From NCBI GenBank assembly GCA_034620365.1, contig JAQGEQ010000186.1, forward strand, positions 1,798,001-1,862,000: DNA of 64,000 nucleotides, in the 5' to 3' direction. This DNA comes from Pegea sp. RAD2-039. Taxonomy: Eukaryota; Chordata; Thaliacea; Salpida; Salpidae. A program made the position numbers and the translations under genes. The notes beneath the pieces were generated by a model, which was given only the letters and a program-made list of their open reading frames with translations, was not told the DNA's origin and did no database searches. Below are positions 25,248-37,439 of this stretch, in pieces. Within the stretch, counting starts at the first letter, position 1. Each line of letters begins with the position of its first letter.

Positions 25248-28200
25248 CTACTTCAGTCCTCGACGAGATGGTTCGGAAGCAGTAGGAGGAGGTGGAGGAC
25301 CTCTTCGACTCAAATCTTGAATGAAATTTTTAATCACTTCATCTCGTTGAGTCTTGATACACGAGAGGATCAGATATCGTTTATCATTTTCCAACAAAGA
25401 TTTGATCTTTCGGAGGTGATGAGAATTAGCATCAAGCTCCGCTTGCGTCCTAAGGATCAACAACAGTTAGATGTAGCTCTCTAAGATCAAAGACATACTT
25501 ATGAGTGATGAACTTGGATTCTTTCAGCAACTCTCTCAAGTCTCCTTTTGCGGTCACAAACCGACTCTTCTGATATTCCTCATACTCGTGTTCACGTTTC
25601 TACAATCAGTAATTAGTCGCAGGTTACAGGTGAGGATGTTGTGCGACTTACGCGGTCGCTAGATGAGAATTTAGCAAATCTGGGGTCATGTTTGATCAAC
25701 TTCTTTGCTTCCTTCCACTTGGTGGTCAGCTTGATGCCAGCGGTTTCTTCGAGAAGCTTCTTGAAGGTCACTTTTCGTTTTTTATTCAAAGCATCGATAT
25801 GAGCGGAGAAATGTCTGAAAATAATCGGGTTGAAACAAATGGGACAGTTTGGGTGGTACTAGGACAACCTTTCCTTCTCATCTCGGGACAATAGTTTGGC
25901 CAAGTCCCACCGATTGTCCTTCTTCAGCTGTCGTTTTGTATCTGACCATGTCTGATCTGGATTCCTGACCTGAAAGGATACAGATGAGGACCAAGTTGTG
26001 GCTGGTATCTTTTTGGTTACCATGTCAACCAGTAGCGCTTTGAAATGTTGTTCAGCTTCATCAAGTCGATGTTTGTAACGTTCAGAATCAATCTTGCGAC
26101 TTCGTTCAGCTTTCTGAAGTTCCACTTCACGTTGTCGAGCTCTCAAACTCTCTTCCGTTCTTCGCTGCTTCTCCAACTCTTCACTACCGACAGCTGCCTG
26201 CTACAAGATAAAGATCAAACAAAGACACAGATGAAGATTAAACAAAGACACAGATGAAGATCAAACAAAGACACAGATGAAGATCAAACAAGGACACAGA
26301 GATGAAGATTAAACAAAGACACAGATGAAGATCAAACAAAGACACAGATGAAGATCAAACAAAGACACAGATGAAGATTAAACAAGGACACAGATGAAGA
26401 CACAGTTGAAGATTAAACAAGGATTAGATGTAGAACTTACAGATTTAGTTTTAGAGCGGCAAAATTCATTCCACCAATTTTCTCGCTGGTATGATTCAAC
26501 AGCGGAATATCGCGTATCTGACGTCAGCTTGTCACGTGCACGTTGCCATCGCGAACATTTATCAACATGTTTCTCCTCCATCAACAAGAAAAAGTCGCGC
26601 TTGATCTGTTGATCATGTAATTATTACGAAAATTAACTATCGACCAATCACAGACCTTCTCAGCTTTGTCACGTGATTCATCATCGCGTCTTTTTCGAGT
26701 TTCTTTGACGAATTCATTGAAAAGAGTTTCACGTTCCTTCATCTTCTCAATTGCTTTGAATCTTTTATCTTTGGAGTTTTTAGAAGCAAACTCGCTGAAG
26801 CCCATTCTGCCAAAAACACGTGACTTGTCAGTGACGTCATCGACGCTATTTATCGCAAGCTCACTTGGCAGAGTAGTTGACTTCAGCAACAAGAGCTTTA
26901 AAGTCCTCACGACATTTGAGTAGATGAGCTTTCTTCTCTTTACGCTCTACTTCTGCTCGAGTCTTTACATACTGATCGAAGACCTTTGAAAAAGATGAAG
27001 ATGAAGTCTGCATCAGTATCAACTCCTTTTTCAACCTGTTTGCGCTCCTTTGGATTGAGCAACTTGTAGCGTTCATCGAACACAATTTTGTGCAACTCTT
27101 TCTCCCAGGTGGAAAACGCAGAAACTTTCCGTTCGAGTAACATATCTTGAAAACTAGCCATACGTGTCTCAAGTGATATTTGTGGCTTATCCTCATCTTC
27201 ATCTTCTGCGGACTCTTTTACTTCCTCAGAGTCTTTTGGATCAGCTTCTTCTTTTTCATCAGTTCTGTAATTTGTAAAATGTTTTGAAGCGGTTTTCAAA
27301 TTGAGGAATATTTCAATTACTTCAATTTCTTCTTTAACGGTTCTTCAGTTTCTTTTGAAGTTGTTTCATCTTCAAAACAAATTGAATAAATAATTAGGCT
27401 TCGATTTGATAGATGACAAACCTTCTTTCAATTTGCGTTTATGAGGAGGATCAGAGATCACTTTATCAACATCATTTCTCTCTTTTAACTCCTCAGGTCG
27501 TTCCCACATTGATAATGAAGTTGTTGGGTTATAAAAGAAAACTTTTCCGTCGCCTGTCCATACAACACACCTACAAAAATCAAGTTAACAAGCTGAATAT
27601 CTGTTCCTGATAATTTTGCTTGTTATTTTCAAGCAAAAGAAGCTAGAAGCAGGAGAGACATTGTAAAATATTCAACAAAAAATAGATTTAAAATGAAACT
27701 GTTGAAAGTTTAAAGATTTCTTACTATCATAATTACAATTTTCAAAGTAGTGTTGTAAATATTGACAAATAATTTGCTAAAAATTGTTGTTTAAAACATT
27801 GAACGTGGTTAGAATCAAAATGTAAAATCCAAATGAAATCCATTGATATAAGTACCCGCTCAGAAAACAACCGGTAACATAGTTTTAGAAACTATTTCAT
27901 ATATCATGTAGCGTCACAAGTAGTTTGGTGTTATGCAAAATACAACGTAACACTACCTGTTAGTATTGAACGAGTCAATATATAAGTGAAAACTCTCCAT
28001 AAATTGGCATCATTTTATTGTTTGTTTGTCTGTCATCGTATAGAAGAGTAATGAAAGATTATACAAGTATAATTTCCTCAAGTTATTTGCAAGATTTCAA
28101 ACTGTTTGTAATTAAACCAACAAACCACTATTTGTAGAAGTGTATAATAAGGTAAATAGAAATAAGATTAAAAGTTAATCAACTTAAAATAGTATTAATA

Positions 28201-30514
28201 ATTAAAGCTGAAAAAACTTATTCAGTATTTTGTAAATAATAAAAAAGTTGTGTGAGATGAACAACTATTAAGTCCATCAATTACCAAGGAGTTCCTGGTA
28301 CTGGAAACCTAGCCACAGGTAGCTGTCTTTGCTTGCCTTTATCATCTGATTGATCTTTCATATCAAGACCTTCAAGTTTCTTCTTGTCAATGTCACTAGA
28401 CATATTCTATCAAAGTAAATATCAAATATTAAAAAAAACAGAAAATTACAAATAAAAGAAGACTGTTGTACTTATCACCATCTAAGTGAGGGAAATATTG
28501 CAAAAAATATTATGATTGTCAATCCCTATAAAGCTCATTAGTTGCAAATAGATATTTATGAAAGAAGCAAATTTGTGTTGAAGTAAAAGAGAAATTAATT
28601 TGATGTGAAATACATACTTCTCTGCCTTATGTTGGTTTTACTTTCTTCCACAATATTACACACCAGAAACAGGAGGTTAACTTTGAAACAGTAAGTTGTA
28701 CGCTTGTAAAATCTATTCCAACTAACATTAAACTTAAGAATATTTTCATTTCAGTGAATTATTTGAATTTGTTCTTAAAATATTTTCTTGGGAGTTTTAG
28801 TTTAAAGTTGAAATAAAACTTGAGTTAAAGTAATTAGATCTTACCATTGCATCAGCTGAGTTCTGCATTTCTTTCATCATCTGTTGGTTATGCAAATCTA
28901 TAAATAGATTATTATAAAATGAAATCATGAAAAACTCTACAACAAGCAAGCCAGTAGTCGAACATACAAATATACTGACTTCTACTGGTGGAATTTTAAC
29001 ATAAAAACTTTTGTTTAAATCGCTTGAGCTTAATTTATAAACAATTTAAAAAGATTTATATAAAATAGTTCAATTACTGAACCAACCAACCTATTCTTGA
29101 ATAAGCAGGTTTTATCCAACTTGTTTCCATTGTATGAATGTTATAATAATACGATCTACCATCATTAGTTTTATGTTCTTTCCAGCTATCAATTCCTGCC
29201 ATTGGATGCCCAGGTGGTAGCATTGTTCCAGATGCCAACATCACTCCAGGATTTTGAACAAATCCTTAAAAATTTGAGAAATAATTTCCAGGGTTCATAA
29301 AAAATATCTTAAAATATAATAACAGTAATTTACCAGGTAGCATATTATGTCGAACTGGTAACCTTGCTAGCATTGGTGGACCATGAAACACTGCCACAGA
29401 AATCATTAAATAGTTAATATTTTGGTCTTTTAAAATCAAAAGTTATTTAATCACAAATACTTATTTCAACTGGATATCAAACTGTATTTACTTGGTCTAT
29501 GCATAGGTGGCATATTAGGTCTGATAAGCTCATTTTTAGGAGAGGATTGAAGAGAAGTAGGAGGCTTAGTATCATCAGTAGCTAGTATATCTGTAGTAGT
29601 AGTCGTTGAAGTATTTGATGTTGCGCTGGTTTCATTTAAGTTTTCAGCATTATTGTTGGTGTCTGGAACTTCTTCTATCAAAAAATTTAAGTTTTTATTA
29701 GGTTAGTTTTGAAAAGTTTTAAAAATATTCTTTTTGTTGTTTAAACCTTTTTCTGGGAGGTCTTTTGGTGAATTCTGTTGTTCCATTGATGAAAGCAAAT
29801 AAGCCTAAAATAGTAACAAAATTATTCAAATGTTAAAGTACAAATAAATTATCTATAGAAAGTAGAAATCAAAGTCATGTGTACCTCACTTTGTTTAATT
29901 ATTTGAACATTTTCACCAGTAGGTAGCTTCCAAGATGACTGCCTAGTTTTACCATGATAATAATATATCCGGCCATCTTGGGCAGAAGTTTCTACCCAAT
30001 ACTCTTTATTTGGATCTAAAACCTTTGATTGGTTTGTAGGAGCGTAATTGTCTATCATTGAGCTGTGAGGAGGCATATTCATGCCTGGTTGCAAACCAAA
30101 CATACCAGGCTACAAAATAAAGAGATATTAAAAATTAAAATTAAATTTTTATAAAGAAAATTTATAAAGTATGACAACATAAATAAAATCTACAAAACAG
30201 ATATTTAATATCAAAATTAATTCTAAATCATTTTAATTAAAATCGTAAATATTTAGTTCAAATAATAAAATATAATTTACATTCATCGGTCTGTTTCCAT
30301 CATTGGGTCTTATTCCTGAACTTTGATTTATTTGTGGTCCAAAACGTTGATCAAAATTACCATTAAACGGTGGACGTATATGAGGGTTTACTGGCATATG
30401 ATTAGGCCCTGGTGGCATAAAATTGTTGGGTCCATGTCCCCTGTATGGGACACGATATGGCCTGGGCATCATGTTGTTCATTGATCTAGGGTGGAAATTA
30501 GACTGACCAGACAT
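25248..30514 (-). CDS. TCERG1: transcription elongation regulator 1 (CA150), three WW and six FF domains
   Basis: Nineteen exons give 904 aa: 30514-30281, 30109-29885, 29804-29747, 29674-29492, 29390-29334, 29264-29091, 28897-28845, 28406-28285, 27570-27422, 27369-27321, 27264-27036, 26983-26865, 26806-26656, 26605-26441, 26200-26021, 25969-25869, 25814-25652, 25599-25499, 25449-25248. This nuclear factor links RNA polymerase II CTD to splicing. Seen: a Pro/Met-rich N-terminus; WW1 ([16 protein letters not shown]), WW2 ([16 protein letters not shown]), WW3 ([17 protein letters not shown]); then FF domains beginning [17 protein letters not shown] and running to the C-terminus, which ends [14 protein letters not shown], nearly identical to the vertebrate protein. 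The human protein is about 1,100 aa; the shortfall is in the low-complexity N-terminus and linkers. Exons of the 3' half are close-packed. It starts at the only ATG that opens exon 1. Confidence 0.96.
25970..26020 (-). other. 51-bp in-frame, stop-free intron in TCERG1
   Basis: The segment between GACATG and GTCAGGAAT starts GTAACC and ends TTTCAG. It is 17 codons long without a stop, so retention would insert 17 residues into an FF domain. Alignment to the family (DM followed directly by the W-S-D-T motif region) argues that it is normally removed. Confidence 0.7.
26212..26424. repeat. 23-bp minisatellite in a TCERG1 intron
   Basis: About nine head-to-tail copies of a 23-bp unit built on CAAACAAAGACACAGATGAA, with C/T and A/G variants, a 2-bp insertion in one copy and a truncated copy near 26400. 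It fills the intron between exons 14 and 15 (26440-26201). Confidence 0.95.
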
Positions 30515-33395
30515 TATAAGAAGTATTTATGAAATAATAAACTCTTTAAATCTGAAAAATTGATTTTAAATGAAATAAAAATCAAAAAATGAATTCAATT
30601 TACAAACTTTTAATTTGCTTGCAAATAAAAATCAACTATTATTATAGAAAAAACAAAATCTCAACCACATGATATAAACTTTAAAAATGTTTTAAACTAC
30701 TTATATAAACACGAATAATACTATAATCTGGTTTTTTAATATTTTATGTAAATAAAAATCAAATCAATTGAATAACAAAATTGGATAAAATAAGTACTAA
30801 ATGTATTCAAATTAGTAATAATTTCAAATAATATAATGGCGAAATTATACCAATTAAATTTTACTAATAATGTTATTAATATTTAATAAATATTAAATAA
30901 CAACTAGCAATTTAGTTTATATAAATCAAGCTATAATACTTTAGTTTAAAAAAAAGTAAATTAACTATAAGCTTTTCAATAATTTTAAAATGAAATAACT
31001 ATAAACATGCAATAAAATAAAATAGCAATAAAATATTAATAACTAAAATAGCAATTTATGAAATTTTTACTATTATTTTATTTATTTTTACAATGAGATT
31101 AAAAAGCTTTTATTTTCATTTATTTTTACTCAAAAACAAAAGCTCTGAAATTAAAATAATTTAACCTGCTGATAAGAAAAAATTTAAGTTTTAAAACTAT
31201 TATTTAGATTAAATTTGGAAATTCAAATGTAATTTAGTTTTACACAGAATAAGAAAAAAGAAAAAAAAAACTTTGACATAATTTAAAATAACTAACATTA
31301 AACTAAACTGGATAAAATCAACTAAACTGGATATATATAACTATGATAAGTTGTTTTAATTAATTATACATAATATAGTGATCTATATTTAAATAAAAAA
31401 TAACTTACAATTTGTATCTAACAAAGTAGTAGTATCTAAAAATTAAACTTTATGCAGACAACCAGAGTAAATAACAAATTTTTATCACGATTAAATTGTT
31501 GATTAGTACAACTAGACGAGCTTACTGACGAATTTTCTAAAATACCAAAATGCTCAGCGGTATAAATTACGCTAAATATAATTTTTAAGTGAGCTAATTA
31601 TATTAATTAAATGTGTTTACATAAAAAGATAGATTACTATCAAGTTAACTTTTACCAAATATTAATTTCATAAGTGATGACTGTTAAATATTTAAGCAAC
31701 GCTATTTACATCGATGAAATTGAACTAAAATTGAACTTTCGAGATCAAATTAGTAAGTATCTTTTGTATAAACAATTACTTGGTTTCCTAATCTACTAAT
31801 TACACCACAACGTTTTTAAAAATGTATTATAATTGGAACAGTTAGGAATCTAAGAAGGATTTTAGCATTTAAATTAAAATTATGATGACTTCTAAGACCT
31901 ATGCTTTTTCAGCTAACTTTTAATTTGGCTGATAATATAATAAAACATATAATATTTTCTATTTTTGTATCTATATTATTCTTTCCTATGTTGAGCTTGT
32001 ATAAGATATTTTAGTAAAGATGATGCAGAGAAGATTGAGATGCAGAGAACTAAGAAATTTTGTTTTGAGCTAAAAATAAAATTTAATTATCTTAAATAGT
32101 AGTACGAGGTCGAAGATATTTAAATATTTTATATAACGCACATAGAGAAGGTATTTTAAAGAGAAGAGGGCTAATAATGCTGCTTTGGGACACCTCACTA
32201 AAGACCTCCAAGAAGACTTGAAATAGAGTTATTGATTATGACTTGTTATTGTATTATACCATTTATCTAAGAGAAGTGTAAATTTGATGTGAAAACGACA
32301 ATTTTAAAATATTTTTTTCGATATCGAAGATATCACAATTATTTTGAACGTCTTTCAGACCCTAACACAAAAAGTCTTACCAATAAAAAGCTGAGTTCAA
32401 AAATCATGAGTATACATCGAATGCTGAAAAATGCTTAGGTGAACGAAAAAGGTAGTTTTTTTTATACCTCAATCATTTAAAATAAAAAATACAAGTATCT
32501 GATCTTTTTTTTTACTTTAGCACAAACAATTCAAACAAAAATCGCTTTAACGGTCATTGGTGGTTATTTTTACTTACAAACGTCAAATGGTTTTCACAAA
32601 CACAATCTTTAATATAGTTAGCGGCAACAATAATAAACAAATTTAATCAATTTCATATCAAATATTTATAAAATCTTTTTAAAGTTTTTATAATGATGGT
32701 GAAATACCTGAAGTCAACAAATTCCGTTTACTTTTGTGGCTTCATAAGGGATGTTAGAGTTGAGACATACTTCCTGATATTGATGTTATTTTGAAAGTGC
32801 GTTAATTTATTTTGATTTTTCATTAACGTATTCTTAGCTTCTTCAGCCGATGATCTATTTTAGTCTTCGTAAATTTCTACTTGAAATTTCTCATTGTAAA
32901 GTGTACTAAAAAACTTAGCTTAGTTTGTAAATGAATTAATAAACTTATTTAACTATTTATTATATCATTTATTTTGTATGAGTCTATACGATGCTTTCAA
33001 CCAGATTTTTAAGTAGAGTCTTCTAATAGAATGAAAATTCATAATTGACCGTTGGTCGAAGGCTATGCACAATTTAGTTGAGTTGAATTAAATGCTTGTT
33101 GAGACAATCTTTAACTTCAGCCAATAAAACAGCTTGATGCTAATAAATCCATTTATTGATGTAAATAATACTTTTTATATATTTTAGCATACTTCAATGT
33201 CTGAATTGTGCTTTTATAAAAATTCTTAATCTTTCTAATCTATGTTCTCGTTATGTAATTTATTTTCAAATTAAATTACAATCCAATTTAAGTATGGCCC
33301 GCTAATATTTTTCAACTTAAATAAATTAAAATTTTGAGTTAAAAAAAATCAGGTTAGTTAACATTACTAAGTTTCAGAAAATAAAATAAATAAAA
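30515..33395. other. intergenic between divergent TCERG1 and a small secreted-protein gene
   Basis: Extremely AT-rich next to TCERG1 (30530-31400). A short open stretch near 32163-32226 (+) after a possible acceptor is too short to call. No other feature was recognised. Confidence 0.5.
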
Positions 33396-34328
33396 ATGAA
33401 ACTAAAAATAATTCTGATTCTTCTACTTATTAGTTGCATTGCAGAAACACAAGAAATCCGTCCAAAGAAATATAAAGTAAGTTTTAAAAAGTCTGTTGTC
33501 TTTTTTTTTTGTAAAACTTTTTCTACTTTTTTGTGTTTTAACGAATATAGCTTTAACCCTTGCTTTTCACAAAAACAAACAATTTATCGGTATCTTTTGA
33601 AGGGACTTTGTAAAAGCATCTTTGGCTAAAAAATTTTTATCGTTTCTTGATTTTGTTATCTATAAATAAACAAAATTTTAATGCAGTCTTTATCATTTTC
33701 ATTTGGATTGTTTTGTTCTTAGTTGTGTTTACATATCAGACTTTTTTTAGCTTCACTTGGTACTTTAGTTTAAAATTAAGTTGGCTAAATATATATTCTA
33801 AATGAAAACAGCTTTTATGATTGTTATTCGTAATATGCTTCTGCTATTTTGTAGAAAATACATTTTCAAATTATTCTTTTATTATTTTTTAGGTTTTGTT
33901 GGCAAATCATTTTGTTATCAGCAGTAACTTTTGTTTTTATAGAAAAAATATAAAAATTGTCAATTTTGAAATTTTTTGGAAAAATTATAAAATGTTCAAT
34001 AGACTTAGATGATCAATTTATCAATAGATGATCTTAAAATAAATTAGTGTTAATAAATTAAAAAAAAATGGTTAATCAGCTTATTACAGCAAATAGTATT
34101 AAAATAGTACAAAAATCCTGCCTTTGCTTTAAACTATTAATAAGATGGATGTATAATATAAACTTCATGTGATTAATGTGAAGTATTAATGATGTTTTTC
34201 AGAGTAAAGTTAACTACAACAACCTTATAAGGCTTTTATGGGAGTATCTCGAGATAAGTTTTGGACAAGCAATTGCTCATACTTTGATTAAAGATTTAGA
34301 AGCAGTTCATCACAGAAATCTTACATGA
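33396..34328 (+). CDS. small secreted protein, 68 aa, unknown family
   Basis: Two exons: 33396-33476 (27 codons, donor AAA|GTAAGT) and 34203-34328 (acceptor TTTTTCAG, 41 codons plus TGA), joined in phase 0. Exon 1 encodes a textbook signal peptide (MKLKIILILLLISCIAETQ) followed by a basic stretch (RPKKYK). The mature part is about 50 aa, has no cysteine, and is largely amphipathic helix (LIRLLWEYLEI, AIAHTLIKDLEAV). An AATAAA-type signal lies near 34366. The clean join, strong splice sites and signal peptide support a real gene. No family was recognised; a secreted peptide or small helical extracellular protein are possible. Prediction of cleavage and helix is by eye. Confidence 0.7.
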
Positions 34329-35502
34329 ATAACTAACACGTTTTGTAGTTATGTATTTTGTAAATAATAAAATTCACCAGTTAAAACAGTTTAGTTGTGT
34401 TATTTACAGTAATTGTTTACAAATAAAATTTGAATTTTTGTTTTATGCAATTTATTTTGTGTAAAACAAAATTAGCAATAATATCCAGACCATATTTTAG
34501 AATATATAGACAAAATAAACTCATTTTTCATTTTGCTAACGAAGTTCAATTATTTTATCTTTACTTATCACTTTCCTAATAAATAAAGTAACGTTTAAAC
34601 GCATATTTTCAAGATTACAGCAAAATTCAAAAAATGAGGATTTAACACCTAATATGCTAAACCAGATTTGCAGCAAAAGACGATGAAAATACTCTCTCCA
34701 ACATTTTCTAACTTTTAAGCATATACTTTAGTAATAAAATATTCATAAAGTTAATAAATTATAAATACTTGCAGATAAGTATTTTTCAAAATTTTAATAA
34801 AATATTTGAATATAGCGACACGTTTCATGATTGTATCATTTATCATTTTGAAATAGTAGTAATAAATATTGTAATAAAATAAGTTTTTCATGTAAGTGGC
34901 AAGTATTTGTTGATAAAGCTAATAATATTAGTAGGATATAAAAGTTAATATTTTTTTATTCATAGGACTTTTTAAAAATAGAGAATCCTAGGATGAGTCA
35001 GTTAAAGGTTAATAGTAACTTATGCAAACTAAATTCTCTACAATTATACTCTGACTTAAGTAAATTGTCGGTAGTAAAATTTAACCTGAAGTCTTACATT
35101 AAAATGACTTTCTATGAGCTTCTCCAACAAACAAATTTGCTGTTTTTTTAACGATTGAAATCTAAAATTTTGATTAAAATTAGTATGTGAAAAAGATAAT
35201 TAATATGGGTAAGAAAATGGTCTGCGAGGTTTTAATGTAGGACATTTTATTCATTGACCATTAGCTGAGTTATAGGTCGTATTGTGAACTTGTTACGATT
35301 TACACAAATAACAAAAGTTGATTATTATTAAGTATACCAATTAATTGCAGATTAATCACTTGTTTGTGATTAAAGTGATATGTTAAAACAACGTTTTGAA
35401 ATAATTGCTATAAGTAGTTACTAATATATATCTACAAAAATTATCAATTTATTGTTAGAATGTTTTATTATTTACAGATTTATTATTGCCCTTTAAACCA
35501 TT
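34329..35502. other. intergenic, nothing recognised beyond a probable poly(A) signal near 34366
   Basis: AT-rich spacer between the small secreted-protein gene and GATD3. Confidence 0.5.
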
Positions 35503-37439
35503 ATGTTGTCTCATATAGGATTAATTGGTAATTTAGTTAAACCTTCATTTGTGAATCGTTTGTTTCATCAACAATCAAATCTTATGGCTCCTAAAGTTGC
35601 TGTTGTAAGCATTTAATTCTTTCTCTAATTGCTAAAATATTGATGAAATTAGAATTTCATTTTACTTATTTTTTGAATTCATAGATCTTATCTGGATGTG
35701 GAGTGTATGATGGCAGTGAGGTTCATGAGACTTCTGCGTGAGTTGATTTGAATATATTTATATCATTCAATTTTATTTAAAAAAGTTCTCAAGTAAGTTA
35801 AAGCAAATGCCTTTAAATTAATTTAAAACTAATAGTTAAAAAACTACTTGTAGGTTTTTATTTTGTTGAAATAACTTATTTTTAATTAAATTATATTATT
35901 TAATTATTTTGATTTGATTTTTCCTCTCTATAAGCTTAAATGGTTTTAAAATTTACTTGCAAATATATAGCTTTAGCTGATATATTATTAAATTTTGAAT
36001 TTTATTAATCAGTTTAAGTTTTGTAGAATTTTATTTCATAAATATATTTTGATCTCTCAGTTTTTCACCAAGAAATAAATCGTAAATCACATTTTTTAGA
36101 ATGATGCATAAATATTTATTTAGTTTTTTTTTTCTACTCATATCAAAATTATTTGATACCTTTTACTTATTTTAATCATTTTTTTATTTGACTTTTATTA
36201 ATTTATCAATTAAATTTCAATTTTTCCTTCATTTTTACTTAAGCATAATTTTGAAACATTATAATTATAATGATAATTATTTTATAAATTTTAGATGTTT
36301 AGTTCACCTTAGCCGGGCAGGAGCTTCAGTATCTATGTTTGCTCCGGACATACCTCAGATGCATGTGATTAATCACTGTAAAGGTGAAGAAATGGAACCT
36401 TCTAGAAATGTGTTGGTTGAATCTGCTAGAATAGCCAGAGGAAATATTAGTTCTTTATCTCTGTGAGTTCTTTAATGTTACATTTCAAATTGATTCAAAA
36501 AATGTTTTTATCTAAAAAGTAAATCAAATCTTTCAAAATATTTTCATTACTGAATCATCTTTTCGAAAATTTCAATTTTATCACTTATAGTTTGTTAAAT
36601 TTAGATATAAATTTTTGTGTTTTTAGGCTTGATCCAACTGATTATGATGCTTTAATTTTTCCTGGTGGTTTTGGAGCAGCAAAAAATCTTTCTAGTTGGG
36701 CAGTAGATAACATCAATTGCACTATAAACCCTGAAGTGGAAAGAGTCGTCAACAGTTTTCAAGCTTCTTGTAAACCTATAGGGTACTTGATTGTTCAAAT
36801 TATTTGAATAATTGAAACTTTGATAATTTTATTATAAAGTGAACGTTTATATTAGATGTAATTTGAATTTAATTTCACTTTTCTTGCAAAGATTGGCATG
36901 TATTTCGCCGGTTATTGCAGCTAAATGTATTCCTGGTGTAGAGGTTACTGTAGGTAAGTCGATTAGTGAGAATGGTAAATGGCCTTACGCAGGAACGACA
37001 GAAGCTATTGAACAATGTGGAGCTAAACATATTGAAAAAGATGTTACTATATCCTTTTTACATTGACACATGTGTTTCTAAACCATTCAGTATTTGGTTT
37101 TATTATTTGATTTTTATATTTGTTATTATCAATTTTAAATTATTCAAATTAGTACTTTTATAAAATTATAGTTTTGTTGAATTTATTGTTTTAATTTTGG
37201 ACCTAGTATTTTTAAACAGTTATTTCCAGATAGTAAATATTGAACTATTTTTAGTCATATTCTCACTAAATATTGATATTTTGTTTCAAGTTGTATTTTC
37301 TTAACTCATTTTTCACGAAGTTCATGTTGATGTCAACAAAAAAGTGGTAACAACACCAGCTTTCATGTGTGAGACCAGTGTCCATCTCATATTTGATGGT
37401 ATTGGTCAAATGGTCACTAATGTTCTTAAGCTTATTTAA
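35503..37439 (+). CDS. GATD3: ES1/GATD3 mitochondrial glutamine-amidotransferase-like protein
   Basis: Six exons, 35503-35604, 35685-35737, 36295-36462, 36627-36782, 36892-37048 and 37317-37439, give 252 aa. It belongs to the DJ-1/PfpI (class I glutamine amidotransferase-like) superfamily and is expected in mitochondria; vertebrate GATD3A acts as a deglycase-type protein. Seen: a basic, acid-free N-terminal leader of about 28 aa ending before [71 protein letters not shown]; and the C-terminal [12 protein letters not shown]. Order and length match the family (about 250-270 aa). The fifth intron is AT-AC, U12 type. A GTAAG inside exon 5 (VTVG|KSISE) is not used, because the protein reads through to conserved GKWPYAGT. 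Confidence 0.95.
37049..37316 (+). other. U12-type AT-AC intron in GATD3
   Basis: The donor is ATATCCTTT, an exact minor-spliceosome consensus. Near the 3' end TTTTCTTAAC matches the U12 branch-site consensus, and the intron ends TTTTTCAC (AC) about 12 nt later. Splicing there gives [18 protein letters not shown], which aligns without gaps to the known family. No GT-AG pair keeps the frame: the nearest AG acceptor (ACGAAG) would shift it into an early stop. Confidence 0.9.

Noticed and set aside
32163..32226. Short plus-strand open stretch after a possible acceptor, ending in TAG
   Set aside because: About 20 codons with no partner exon and no family match.
36954..36958. GTAAG inside GATD3 exon 5 as a donor site
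   Set aside because: Splicing there would remove the conserved GKWPYAGT segment; reading through keeps the family alignment.
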